Assembly (NCBI GenBank): GCA_037953625.1
Contig: CM075655.1
Span: 17,502,001 to 17,566,000, forward strand
Length of the DNA stretch: 64,000 nt
DNA from: Crotalaria pallida
Lineage: Eukaryota; Streptophyta; Magnoliopsida; Fabales; Fabaceae
Direction: 5' to 3'
Part shown: positions 48,557-59,730 of the stretch, one piece after another
Layout of the letters: every line of letters starts with the position of its first letter
Numbering within the stretch: the first letter of the stretch is position 1
The notes under the pieces: generated by a model
Told to the model about the DNA's origin: nothing
Databases searched by the model: none
What the model saw: only the letters and a program-made list of their open reading frames with translations
Made by a program: the position numbers and the translations under genes

Positions 48557-49894
48557 TGATTATAGTGTTGCATTGCAATTGAGCCTCCTTCACTTGGTTG
48601 CTTTTTCTCCTCTTTTTCTCAACCTCAGTTGCATCATCCTTTTTTAGTGGATCCTCATATGACTTGCCACTTCGAAGGGTGACTGCCATGCATCGCTCCT
48701 TAGAGTTGGTTATGATCTCTGACATCTGCTTTGCAAGCTGTTCCACTTGTATCTCCAAGTTGCGGATGCTAGCTCCTTGATTGGTGAAGCTCTGTCCCTT
48801 CCATGAATATGGCAGTGTTTGCGGTTAACTTTTCCAAGGCTGTTTCCCATGTTGGCTTTTGTATCTGTTGTGGCTGTTGTGGTGGGTTGAGGGCTGGGCT
48901 GCACCATGGGTTATTGGACTGATTTGATTGTAGGTGTTGGGGTGCATATTATTTTTAAGTACTCCGCTACCCACAAAATTAGCCTGCTCCTCAATAGTTG
49001 CCTGAACCTTTCTGACTTCGAAAGCACAATCACCATTCCGGTGACTTCCCCCACAAAAGTCGCACCTCAGAGTGGTAGATGCAACTGACATACTGATCTG
49101 GCTCATCTGCTTCATTAATGTAGCAATCTACTGCTGCATCTGCTTGTTCTGCTGAATCAAGATCTGGGCTTGAGTAGAGTCCAGATCATAACTCTTCAGG
49201 ACGCTTTGCTCCACCTGGGTCCTTAGTCCTTGGCTGCTGCTGAATGTCATGTTTGCAATAACTTCCTTGGCCTCTTCAACAGTCTTCTTCATCAGCGATC
49301 CACCAGCTACTGCATCAATCATGCTTTGATTGAATATGTTAAGCCCATTCTAGGACGATTGAATCTGCTGCTAGTCTTGCATATATGTTGGGCACTTCCT
49401 CAGTAGCTGGTTGTAGCGCTGCCAAGCTTCATGCAACGGCTCGTTGTCCTCTTGCATGAATGAGTGAACATTTTGCCTCAGCTTCGCTTGTTTCCCAGCT
49501 GGAAGGAACTTATCCATGAATTTGGAGACAAGTATTTTTCAGCTGGAAAGACTCCCTGGTGCTTGGTTGTTCGCCCAGGTTAGCGCCTCGCCCCTCGGCG
49601 AGTAGGGAACATCCTCATTCTGATGGCCTCCTCCGGGCACCCTCGATCTTGAAGAATTTGAGCATACCTAGAAAGTTGGCGATATGATCCCTGGGGTCTT
49701 GATGCGGCGCACCACTGAACTGATCCTGCATGGTGAGGTGGATGTACTACGGATTGATCGCGAATGCAGTTGCAGTGATGGCTGGCCGGACTATGCTGGA
49801 AGAAAGGAAGTCCGGGTCCACGGTTCATATTCCGCCAAAGTCTTCCGGGGAGGTAGAGACGGAGAGGATCCGTGAGATCCTCCTCCTCCAGCCA
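48557..49894 (-). pseudogene. Athila/Tat-type gag (element E)
   Basis: Minus strand from MAGGGGSHGSS at 49894. In several frames it reads RKTLAEYEPWTRTSFLPA, DPRDHIANFLGMLKFFKI, FLPAGKQAKLRQNVHSFMQE, DAVAGGSLMKKTVEEAKEV, the zinc-finger-like CDFCGGSHRNGDC at about 49035-49075 and LAKQMSEIITNSKE...AVTLRSGKSYEDP. These are landmarks of Athila/Tat gag. Stops and shifts break it (near 49790, 49370 and 49128). It stops short of protease at 48556, so E keeps only its 5' part. Confidence 0.85.
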
Positions 49895-50090
49895 TCTTCA
49901 AATTTTGTTCCTTCCCCTCTTGTGCTAGTTTCTTCTTCCTCTTTGCATTCAAATAGATAGTGTTACCTGTAGAGCACAAAAACAAAAAAAGATTACGCAA
50001 CACCTGTTGAGACAAGAACACTAAAAAAAATAAATTTCACCTAAAACTACTACTAAGTACCGAAAACTAATTGAAACGAATTTCAATCCA

Positions 50091-50107
50091 CGACAACGGC
50101 GCCAAAA
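50091..50107 (-). other. Primer binding site of element E
   Basis: The minus strand reads TTTTGGCGCCGTTGTCG just inside the LTR end at 50111. TTGGCGCCGTTGCCGGGG is the known Athila-type PBS (tRNA-Asp); two mismatches are visible. Confidence 0.7.
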
Positions 50108-50362
50108 ACTTGTTGGATCACTGACAAGTATACTGGATCAACAAGTAATATAGTTAATAAGACCAGATATCGTCCCACAGGGATTATAAATTGTTCAATT
50201 AATTCTCACCAAAGAGTAGTTAAAAGCGAAATATATAAATTTCTAATTAATTAATTAAGATTGAATTGAAATAAAATAAAACCAAAACAGAAAATAAATT
50301 AAAAACAGAAATTAAATAAAAGTGTTGAGCAATTTAAGAAAATGAGTTAGGAACATGGTTTC

Positions 50363-51842
50363 TGTTGGACACCAACAAGCGGGTTTTAACAATTACTAGA
50401 GGGGGGTGAATAGTATATTGTGGCAGTGATATAAAATTTTCGTTTGTTATTGAATAGGTTGAGAAGTAAAATAACTGAAACAGAAAAACCTGAGATTTTT
50501 GCTCACTGTGACACGAGGATATCGATATCCCAAGGAGGATATCGATATGCAGTATCGATATCAGAGACTGGATATCGATATGCAATGTCTGAACTTCAGT
50601 GAATCAGATTTGCTTTTGCTGCAACAAATGGTTAATGCAAGAAATAAAAGGCTGCAACAATCTAAAGATGATAAGCTTGATAAAACAGAGTAATAACAAT
50701 TTAAATACAGCGGAAAATTAAATCCCCAATGCCTATCGTATGGTTCAGTTGATGCAACAATGAAAGATGCAAAGAATGCAATAAAGGGAGATCAACACAA
50801 GGAAATTATTATACTGGTTCACTCCTAATGAGCTACGTCCAGTCCTCCTAAGCCACTTAGGAGAGTTTCTATTAATCAATTGACTAGAAAAATTACAAGG
50901 AATTAATTGAGAACCTCACTCAACCTAACCCCTTTCCAATAGTGTACCAAACTCTTGAAATTCTACCCCAATTGATTTTGATGGAGAAGATGCACTTCCA
51001 CAGCTCCTTGAATCCAATTCAAGAGCACCACCAAGCCAAGAACTCTTGGTCTTCTTGCTTGAGAACTCTCAAGACTTCAATAATCCAAGGAACACTTGGA
51101 TTAGCTTGTTACACCCCAAGAATTTTGATTACAAGTGATAGGAGATGAGTATAACGAATTTCACAAATGAATTCGTGACAAATAAGCTCAGCCCACTAAT
51201 GGGTCTTAGCTCAATCTAATCTGAAAATGTTACAATATGAATGAGGGATTAATTTTTCGAAGAAAATCACTTGAGAGAAAAAGATATAGCTTGAATGTTC
51301 AAAGGAAATTGTGTATATCTCTTTAAGGGTTCATGGAGGTTTTGGTTTTAAAACTAAGGAAGTGAGAAAAACGGTCAGAAACGAGATTTCAGACAATCCT
51401 CCACGAATCCCTTCATTGCCTCTTCCATGATTTCAGGAAAGAGATTTCAAAAAATCAAATTCTGAGTCGTGCATATCGATATCCACTTGTGCATATCGAT
51501 ATCCAACATCGATATCAACTAGGGCATATCGATATCCATGTAACAAATTTGCAAAAATACTTTTTTTTTAAAAATGATTGTCTTTCTCTCAAGTGTTAAT
51601 TTAAGTTAATCTCAATCAATCAAGCATAAATATAACATAATCAAACTAGATAGAGATTAATCCTACTAAACTACCCACACTCAACAAAAATTGAAAATTG
51701 CAACAATTGAATCTTGAGCATGAGTTGACCAAAGTCTTGATTCTTGAATCTTTGACACTTGAATCTTCAAGACTTGCTTTTAATTACTTTGTCATCATCA
51801 AAACATCATCAAAAAATAATTACTTGGAGAATTGAATTTACA
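50363..51842 (-). repeat. Copia 3' LTR (1480 bp)
   Basis: Minus start TGTAAATTCAATTCTCC, end GGTGTCCAACA. Palindrome clusters at 50517-50583 (centres 50523, 50543, 50556, 50576) and 51471-51537 (51477, 51497, 51510, 51530), both spaced 20-13-20. They lie 160 bp from the LTR end and about 310 bp from its start. Confidence 0.92.
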
Positions 51843-51858
51843 ATCTCCCCTTTTTGAT
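51843..51858 (-). other. Polypurine tract of the Copia element
   Basis: The minus strand reads TCAAAAAGGGGGAGAT directly before the LTR start, the same tract as at 3425. Confidence 0.85.
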
Positions 51859-52525
51859 GATGACAAAATAATTAACACTTGTTGAGAAGATCTTTGAATC
51901 TTGAACCGCAATATGATTCTCAAATTGAGGAAACCTCCCCCTCAATTCAAGAACCACTCAAAACCTGTCCAAAAACAGCATACACTTTGCAAGAGTAGTG
52001 GTTATTTATTTTCAATAGCAATTAAAAATATTCTCAACAAGACTAGTAATTTTCTCCCCCTTTTTGTCATTAGCAAAAAGATTTTAATTTTGAGAAAAAG
52101 AGACTCAAAGAGGAGAATACACAATATAATAATTGGCAATCACAAGATATATAGCAATAGTATAAATAAGGATTGCATAAACTAAACCATTTTCTCACAA
52201 ATTACCACATGTGAGAATCCTTTCTCTTGGTATAAAATCAGCCAAGAGACCAAACACAACGAAGCTCCCCCTAAAACCTTGAATTTCCACATTGTTAGAG
52301 CAAGATACAGAATATAATAGGCTATAATTTCCAATGCACTAACCAGAAAAATGAGTAAGGGAGCAAAATAAGCATCAAGACAGCATTGAATTAAAACCAG
52401 AAATTGAAAATGATGCTGAAAAAATAAATTAAACCAATCCACCATAAAGCAAAGTTTAACAATTGTTCACAAAAACAAAACCATAAACTAGTTTTATCAA
52501 ACTACATCAAAGTAAAACATAAAGA

Positions 52526-53659
52526 CTAGTTTTGGGGAGGAGGAGGAAAGCGGTTGAAATGTTCCATCATGGATTGATGGATTGAGTCTAAACGACCCAT
52601 TATATTTTGTTCCAAGATGTCAAGACGAGCATCCACATAGTTTCTCAATTCTTGTAATCCTTGAACCCCATCTTGTCCTTCTTGTCCTCCACCTTGTTCA
52701 GCCGCTTCAAATGCCGCTGCCTCTTCCTCTTGATCGGTCACTTCATCGGCTTGAGCTGCTTCCCTCAACTGTTTGGCTTCATCCTTGAAAAGCCACACAT
52801 TGCTGTCCGGAGGGTACTCTTCCAATCCTTGCTTGGAGAGCGTTGTGGCTGAAATGAGATGATCTTCGGAGATTGGCTTCATCGGCTCAGTACGCTCAAT
52901 AGGAACCTCAAAATGCTTATGCATTTTGGATACATGCATGGGAAAGGGTAGCCAAGCAGGAAAGGATTTTGCAGCATCCTCCATACGGCTAAGAATCACC
53001 GCTGCCCAATTCAAGGGAATATTGTTCTTAATTGCGTTTATGAGCTTCAAGTCAGTGTCGACAACCACCCCATAATTTGAAGTCGATCGGGGAATCAAGC
53101 AGTGGGATAAAACAAATTGAAGTAACTTGGTGTCCTTCTCAAGCAAATTCACCGACTTGTTTCTCCCTTTCCACACTTTTCCAGCCGTAATACATTCACG
53201 GAAAACAGTGGCTGCATCACAAGCAAGCACATCTTCCTCCTCATCCGAACTCTCATCCGATGCATCCTCATCTTTCTTAGGAATAATACCATCATCAACT
53301 AAACCAAACAGCTCAAATAAATCCTCAGGACTAATAGTAAAATGAACTCCATTCACCATACTATGGTAAACACCATTGAACTTGCAGAAATTGGCATAAA
53401 AAGATTGGACAAGCCTGGGGTAGTAAGGTTGATGAAATTCTAGGAACTTACCCAGGTGCTGTGTCTCAAACCACTCAGCCATCTCAAATCCTTGCTGTCT
53501 TAGCCACTCCATGTCACAATACTTGATAACACCAAAACCCCTAGAATTGAATTTCTTAAACCGTTTCTGAACCTTGTCTTCTGAGTAGTAGATATCCACT
53601 TTGGACCTGTTTGCTACTGATTTGGACCTTGTTCCTCTGGGATTTGATGAGGAAGCCAT
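52526..53659 (-). CDS. Envelope-like / Transposase_32-type ORF of Copia element
   Basis: An intact 377-residue frame. The start is placed at MASSSNPRGTRSKSV (53659); the open frame extends 40 codons upstream, but that part is hydrophobic and not family-like. Domain features are RGFGVIKYCDMEWLRQQGF, FYANFCKFNGVYHSMVNGV, FTISPEDLFELFGL, an acidic run DESSDEEEDV, LLQFVLSHCLIPRSTSNYG and FPFPMHVSKMHKHFEVP-like text. It ends with a predicted coiled coil and RFPPPPQN. It corresponds to the post-pol ORF of SIRE1-like elements; function is not established, and no signal peptide or clear envelope motif is seen after the chosen start. Confidence 0.8.
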   Translation of the reverse strand: MASSSNPRGTRSKSVANRSKVDIYYSEDKVQKRFKKFNSRGFGVIKYCDMEWLRQQGFEMAEWFETQHLGKFLEFHQPYYPRLVQSFYANFCKFNGVYHSMVNGVHFTISPEDLFELFGLVDDGIIPKKDEDASDESSDEEEDVLACDAATVFRECITAGKVWKGRNKSVNLLEKDTKLLQFVLSHCLIPRSTSNYGVVVDTDLKLINAIKNNIPLNWAAVILSRMEDAAKSFPAWLPFPMHVSKMHKHFEVPIERTEPMKPISEDHLISATTLSKQGLEEYPPDSNVWLFKDEAKQLREAAQADEVTDQEEEAAAFEAAEQGGGQEGQDGVQGLQELRNYVDARLDILEQNIMGRLDSIHQSMMEHFNRFPPPPQN

Positions 53660-53884
53660 AAATTTGAGCTTTAGGGTTTCAAAGGGGGTAAACAGAATTT
53701 GAGGTGTGGAGCCCAAATTGATAGAGGAAATATAGAGGAAAAAGATAAGAACCAGTAAAACCGTAAATAAATGTGACAAATTTGAGCGAAATTGATGGTT
53801 TTATGGAAGAAATCAGTGAGAAGAAGAGAGGGTTTTCGAATTTTGTAGAGAAGGAAATAAGATAGAATGAAGGAAGAGATGATT

Positions 53885-53982
53885 CAAATCGATATTAAAC
53901 TGAATTTTGAGTCGAGGATATCGATATGCAATCCTGCACATTGATATGAAGTATCGATACGCACATCTGGATATCGATATCC
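53885..53982. repeat. Internal palindrome cluster upstream of envelope-like ORF
   Basis: Centres at 53922, 53942, 53955 and 53975 give 20-13-20, as in the LTRs. Boxes 1 and 4 are intact GATATCGATAT, box 3 is GTATCGATAC and box 2 has decayed to ATTGATAT. A further AAATCGATATT is centred at 53890. Flank GAGTCGAGG resembles GAGTCGTGC in the LTR. Confidence 0.9.
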
Positions 53983-54084
53983 AAGTTTCACAGAATGCAG
54001 AAAAATCAGTTTTAAACATGAAAACAATGAGATACAAGCAATTTTCAAATGAACTGACAAAACCTTTATCTTTTGAAGTAAGTT

Positions 54085-54157
54085 CAATAAATTTCCGCTT
54101 ATCTCCCATCATGTGCCTTGAGCATCCACTTATCAAAATATCACAATTCTTTACCAA
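54085..54157 (-). pseudogene. Copia protease start, truncated
   Basis: ILISGCSRHMMGDKRKFIEL matches the start of Copia protease, normally DSGCSRHMTGDK, so the catalytic Asp position is lost. Sequence then runs into unrelated DNA with the internal palindromes, which marks the junction of the pol deletion. Confidence 0.75.
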
Positions 54158-54379
54158 TACTCAAGCCCACCTACAAAACAATTATGTACTTACTTTGGGT
54201 ACCCAAATTATGTTGGGTCCCTTTGGGTTAGCATCGAAGGTTTCACCCTTCTTAATCCACATAAGAGTGCCTTTATCGATTTCAAAATTTTTAAACCGAC
54301 ACTCCATGCTAACATGTCCATATTTTCCACAATAGTTACAAGTAGGAGTTTTTCTTTTGAATGGTTTGTCCTTTGAAAA

Positions 54380-55957
54380 TTAACTCACTAATTTGTACTT
54401 ATTGTTTCTTTTATAGACATAACCTAAACCGGTTTTATTTGAAGAACATCTTTGATAATTTAGTAACCGATTTAGGTCTCTATCACTGTTTGAGATTGTG
54501 ATTTTATTTTTCAGATCTTTAACTTCTTTTTCCAGTAAATCACATCTCTCACAAACAGTGACATTGACTTCTTGATTTGCACAAGCACAAGTCTTACTAG
54601 AATTAGCAAGGTCAAGAGTTTTTACTTGGAGTTTTAATTCATTTAAAGATTTTTCCATATCAACAATTACTTGTTGACACTCCAAGATTTTCTTCTTTTT
54701 TTCCTTGTTAATTTTAATAAGCCTTTTAAATTGAATTAACATTTCATCATAGGCTTGTTGCAAATTATCTGAGGAATTTGAAGAAGAACAGGAATAGTTA
54801 GAAGTTACCTCATTGTCGCTTTCAATAATTTCAGTTTGAATACTTGATGAGGCTTCCATGAAGTTTCTTGCCATAAGACATAAGTTTGCTTCTTCATTAT
54901 CCGAGCTACTTGAAGAAGATGAATTCTCAGGAGTATCCCAAGCAACGTAGGCTTTCCTTCCTTTGTTGTCATGACTTTTCTTGTTCTTATTCTTTTTCAA
55001 GAATGTGGCACATTCTGATTTGATATGACCAATGCCCCCACACTCATGACATTTGACTCCTTCACTTTTATTTTTGTTCCTTTGGGTGAAGTCTCTTGTC
55101 CTTTTATCTTTTGATCGAGAATTATTTTTGTCTCCTTTGAAGAATTTATTAAATCTTTTTACAAACGTACCAAATTCTTCTTGGAAAGCTTCACGATCGG
55201 ATTCTCCACTTGTAGAGCTTTCTTCTTCCTCTTTTTGAACTTTTCTTGAGGCTTTGAGTGCAATGCTCTTCTTCTTTTTATCCGGTTCCTAATGCATTCC
55301 AAGTCTTGTAAGCTCCATCTCGTGCTCTTGGAGTTTGCCAAACAAAGTTGCTAAGTCCATTTTGTTTATATCTTTTGCTTCCTTGATGGCGGTTACCTTG
55401 GGCTGCCATTGCTTATCTAGACATCTCAAAATTTTGTTAGTAGTTTCACCATTTCTAAAAGTCTTTCCCAAAGAGATTAAATGATTAACAATATGTGAAA
55501 AACGTCTTTGCAAATCACTTATGGATTCATTTGGGAGCATGTGAAATAATTCATATTCATGTGTTAAAGCATTAAGTCTAGAATCCCTTACTTCACTTGT
55601 TCCCTCATGAGTGACTTGCAAAGTGTCCCACATTTCTTTAGACGTTTTACATTGTGAAATTCTATAATATTCATAATGGGACAGCGCTGAAAAGAGAATG
55701 CTTTTCGCTTTAAAATCATAAGAAGCTTTCTTTTTCTCATCATCATTCCAACTTGTCCTTGGAATTTCAACAATTTCATCATTTATTTTCTTTTTGGGAA
55801 TATATGGACCGTTTTCAATAGCATCCCAAATTTCTATATCGATAGCTTCAATAAACACTTTCATGCGGGTCTTCCAATAAACATACCCTTCACCATTAAA
55901 TAGTGGAGGACGGTTTATTGAACTTCCCTCACCACCAAAGTTATTGCTAGAGCCCAT
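54380..55957 (-). CDS. Copia gag with one in-frame stop
   Basis: Starts MGSSNNFGGEGSSINRPPLF at 55957. UBN2-type capsid text follows: GYVYWKTRMKVFIEAI, QVTHEGTSEVRDSRLNALTH, ESISDLQRRFSHIVNHLISLG and MDLATLFGKLQEHEMELTRL. A single TAG at 55289-55291 interrupts; the same frame then runs to 54380 with the zinc knuckle CHECGGIGHIKSEC (about 55020-55061) and a Ser-rich acidic stretch. A second knuckle, CNYCGKYGHVSMEC, lies just beyond at about 54307-54348. Gag should form particles. Whether TAG is read through or is a mutation is unknown. Confidence 0.85.
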
Positions 55958-56014
55958 TTGAGTTTCCTAAGGATCTTTTTCGAAAAAGTTTTTAAAACTC
56001 GATCTTTCGACTGA

Positions 56015-56026
56015 GCTCTGATACCA
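56015..56026 (-). other. Primer binding site of the Copia element
   Basis: The minus strand reads TGGTATCAGAGC two bases inside the 5' LTR end, complementary to initiator tRNA-Met. Confidence 0.92.
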
Positions 56027-56028
56027 CT

Positions 56029-57492
56029 TGTTGGAAACCAACAAGCGGGCTTTAACAATTACTAGAGGGGGGGGGGGTGAATAGTATATTGTGGCAGTGA
56101 TATAAAATTTTCGTTTGTTATTGAATAGGTTGAGAAGTAAAATAACTGAAACAGAAAAACCTGAGATTTTTGCTCACTATGACACGAGGATATCGATATC
56201 CCAAGGAGGATATCGATATGCAGTATCGATATCAGAGACTGGATATCGATATGCAATGTCTGAACTTCAGTGAATCAGATTTGCTTTTGCTGCAACAAAT
56301 GGTTAATGCAAGAAATACAAGGCTGCAGCAATCTAAAGATGATAAGCTTGATAAAACAGAGTAATAACAATTTAAATACAGCGGAAAATTAAATCCCCAA
56401 TACCTATCCTATGGTTCAATTGATGCAACAATGAAAGATGCAAGGAAAGCAATAAAGGGAGATCAACACAAGGAAATTATTATACTGGTTCACTCCTAAT
56501 GAGCTACGTCCAGTCCTCCTAAGCCACTTAGGAGAGTTTCTATTAATCAATTGACTAGAAAAATTACAAGGAATTAATTGAGATCCTCACTCAACCTAAC
56601 CCCTTTCCAAGAGTGTACCAAACTCTTGAAATTCTACCCCAATTGATTTTGATGGAGAAGATGCACTTCCACAGCTCATTGAATCCAATTCAAGAGCACC
56701 ACCAAGCCAAGAACTCTTGGTCTTCTTGCTGGAGAACTCTCAAGACTTCAATAATCCAAGGAACACTTGGATTAGCTTGTTACACCCCAAGACTTTTGAT
56801 TACAAGTGATAGGAGATGAGTATAACGAATTTCACAAATGAATTCGTGCTCAGCCCACTAATGGGTCTTAACTCAATCTAATCTGAAAATGTTACAATAT
56901 GAATGAGGGATTGAGTTTTCGAAGAAAATCACTTGATAGAAAAAGATATAGCTTGAATGTTCAAAGGAAATTGTGTATATCTCTTTAAGGGTTCATGGAG
57001 GTTTTGGTTTTAAAACTAAGGAAGTGAGAAAAACGGTCAGAAACGAGATTTCAGAAAATCCTCCACGAATCCCTTTATTGCCTCTTCCATGATTTCAGGA
57101 AAGAGATTTCAGAAAATCAAATTCTGAGTCGTGCATATCGATATCCACTTGTGCATATTGATATCCAACAACGATATCAACTAGGGCATATCGATATCCA
57201 TGTAACAGATTTGCAAAAATACTTTTCTTTAAAAATGATTGTCTTTCTCTCAAGTGTTAATTTAAGTTAATCTCAATCAATCAAGCATAAATATAACATA
57301 ATCAAACTAGATAGAGATTAATCCTACTAAACTACCCACGCTCAACAAAAATTGAAAATTGCAACAATTGAATCTTGAGCATGAGTTGACCAAAGTCTTG
57401 ATTCTTGAATCTTTGACACTTGAATCTTCAAGACTTGCTTTTAATTACTTTGTCATCATCAAAAAATAATTACTTGGAGAATTGAATTTACA
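56029..57492 (-). repeat. Copia 5' LTR (1464 bp)
   Basis: Near copy of 50363-51842. Palindrome centres 56194, 56214, 56227, 56247 and 57139, 57159, 57172, 57192 (20-13-20 twice). Two boxes have point changes here (ATATTGATAT at 57159 and AACGATATC at 57172). Confidence 0.92.
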
Positions 57493-58538
57493 GTTTCATT
57501 GTTGGCGTTGTTTATTAATCATGAATCTCTATTTTTCCTTAAATCAAGAACAAATTCCTAAGGTTGTAACTACTAGATTCCTCTTGTGTAATTACTATTT
57601 ATTATTCAATTTGATAACCCTTAATCCCCTAAGTGATTAAACCATTGAATAACCTTTATTAAAACAGTGGAATTTATAACAATTTATATAATTACCCAAA
57701 AGTATCCCTACGAGTTGAATAATTATATTGTTTGATTGAAGACCTATTCTAATTCCTAATCTCTCAATTGAAGAATTAGAGATCCAAAACATAGATTAGC
57801 TACTTCCATGCATAACAGCGAAAATACAATCAAACACTTGATTTAGAAACGGAAAAACATCAATTCATGAAATCAATAAACTAATCCATACAAATTCACC
57901 AATTCCTAACATGAGGGTTTTAGTTACGCATTGAGAAAATAAGAACAGAAACAATAGAAGAGTACTCCATAATCATAGACAATTAGGTTTACCGGGAAGA
58001 GATCTTCAATCTTCCAATCTTCAATCTTCTTTTCCTCTAAAGCTCTCCAAAATCATGTAATATCCCTCTCTAAAAGCTGCTAACCAAATTATAAACCTAT
58101 ATAAAATACAAAAACCTAAAAACTAAGCAAATCCTTCAAAAACTGATCAGAAATTGGCCCAACTGGGCTTTCTCGCCGTCTGCGCGCCTGGGCGCGCCAG
58201 GCTATCTGTTGGTGCTATTTTCGTGGTGCGCGCGCCTGGGCATGCCAGCTTGGGCGCCTGGGCATGCAGCACCTGGCCCGACCCCGTTTCGCTCCGTTCT
58301 TGCGCCATTTTCAAGGTCCTTTTGTCCTCTTTTCGATCCCATATTTATTTTCTTCAATTAAGCTCCAAAAAGTACCCGAAACACCCAAAAACGGATCAAA
58401 ACGTTCAAGGGATTCTAAACTAATAACAAAATCCTAAAACTATATAAAAAGTCCTAAATGTACAAGAGAAACAAGCCAAATCCATAGTAAAAGGGAGTCT
58501 AAATCATGCTCAAAACATCATATATTAGACCCAAATAA

Positions 58539-58850
58539 AGAGTAAAGCATTATCGGAGTTAGTAGCCAAGAATGACACTATGTCATTTGAATCCTTACCT
58601 TAAGGATTAGAGTTTTGGAGAATATTGCTCTAGGTGTAACATGAGGTTCTATCACACACTAGGGCTTTATTCCATCTTTTGGAAAAATACTAATGTATAG
58701 ATGTTTTCGTGTGAATAAATAAATATATGAATATGTTTTTCTTCTATCATTGTTTCAAAAAGTTTTTAATCGATTCATCATTTTGAAGGATTTCATACAA
58801 TATATCGACTATTTATTTAATATTTTGAGATTGGAAATTGGGGCGTTACA
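58539..58850. mobile_element. LTR end fragment
   Basis: The segment ends GGAAATTGGGGCGTTACA, the inverted form of a Gypsy LTR start TGTAACGCCCC. It is cut at 58538 by the LTR of E. Its partner end is not certain. Confidence 0.45.
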
Positions 58851-59730
58851 CAATAGCCTTTTATTTTTGCAAGCCTGTACGTCATAACCTATTGTACTAC
58901 TCACATAACTAGATTGTTCCAGAAGACATGTGACAATAGATTATCCTACCCTGGTAATCGATTTCCCTGTCTTTTTAGCTTAATAATCACATGCTAAATT
59001 ACATTTTTATCATTTTTTAACTATATTTAATCTATTTCTTAATGCTTAAGGAACCTAAATATCTCATATTTATAATTTAATTCTTTTTATTATTATTAAA
59101 TTTATTATTTTCTAACATTTCTTAATATTTAAGAAATTACTAATTAAAACACCAATACCAAATTTACATTTTATTTCTTGAGAATAAATATATAAATATG
59201 TGTTGCCAGTGCTGTGAAAGAAAATAAAAGAAAAAGCGAATGATAAAGAGAGAAAGAGAGAAAGAGAGAAAAAGAAAAGAGTAAGAGAGAAAGAGAAAGA
59301 GCATCAAAAAGGATAAAGAAGAAATAATCATAAAGAAAGAGAGAAAGAAAAAGGGAAGAGAGTGAGAGATAAAAAAGAGGGGTAAAAAATAATTGGGTAC
59401 CCCACCCATTCTTACAAGAAGGAATGTTTACAAAAAATGGGCCCCACTCACTTTGGATGAAATTTTGTAGCATGAACAATATTCTCGCCATTGTTGAAGG
59501 AAAAAATGGAGGGGAATAAATAAAATTCATAGCACAATTTATAATAATGTAGATAAGAGGTGGATCCAACAACCAAGTTACTAAAATATTTAGTGAAATG
59601 AATAGGAAAAATTGGATTAAACCCATAAATAAGAGTGCAAGAAGAAATTATATTTAGAATCATCGTGTTATCATTGTTTAAAGAAATCATTATTATCATT
59701 TTGGTAGCTATCGTTATGTTTCTAAGCACA
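58851..59730. other. AT-rich flank with purine tract
   Basis: A decayed palindrome pair (AATAGATT at 58938 and TAATCGATTT at 58959, 21 bp apart) is near the start. 59217-59382 is an almost pure purine tract of GAAA and GAGA units. No gene supported. Confidence 0.5.

Larger units (their letters stand above)
50363..57492 (-). mobile_element. Pol-less Copia (SIRE1-like) element, 7130 bp
   Basis: A structurally complete minus-strand element: 5' LTR 56029-57492, PBS, gag, protease remnant, envelope-like ORF, PPT, 3' LTR 50363-51842, with a perfect GTTTC duplication (50358-50362 and 57493-57497). The LTRs differ by scattered substitutions and a few short indels, so insertion is fairly recent. RT, RNase H and integrase are absent between 53800 and 54160, so it would need enzymes from a relative. 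Confidence 0.92.
50111..58538 (-). mobile_element. Element E 5' LTR, interrupted by a Copia element
   Basis: 50111-50362 and 57498-58538 together align with the solo LTR at 12643-13940 (TGTTGGATCACTGACAAGTA at one end, ATATATTAGACCCAAAT at the other). The Copia element sits between GTTTC duplications. The outer end is mutated (CCAAATAA rather than CCAAATCA). GC-rich boxes lie at 58180-58270 with centres 58189, 58237 and 58259. Confidence 0.85.

Noticed and set aside
46233..58850. A single giant LTR from TGTAACACCCC at 46233 to GGGGCGTTACA at 58850
   Set aside because: Flanking pentamers (TGGGT and CAATA) differ, and a second LTR start lies at 47579. AGCCT before 47579 recurs at 58855 but four bases beyond the LTR end, too weak to use.
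59164..59626. Minus-strand hydrophobic frame of 151 residues
   Set aside because: It is the complement of the GAAA/GAGA purine tract, giving Phe/Leu/Ser runs, not a membrane protein.
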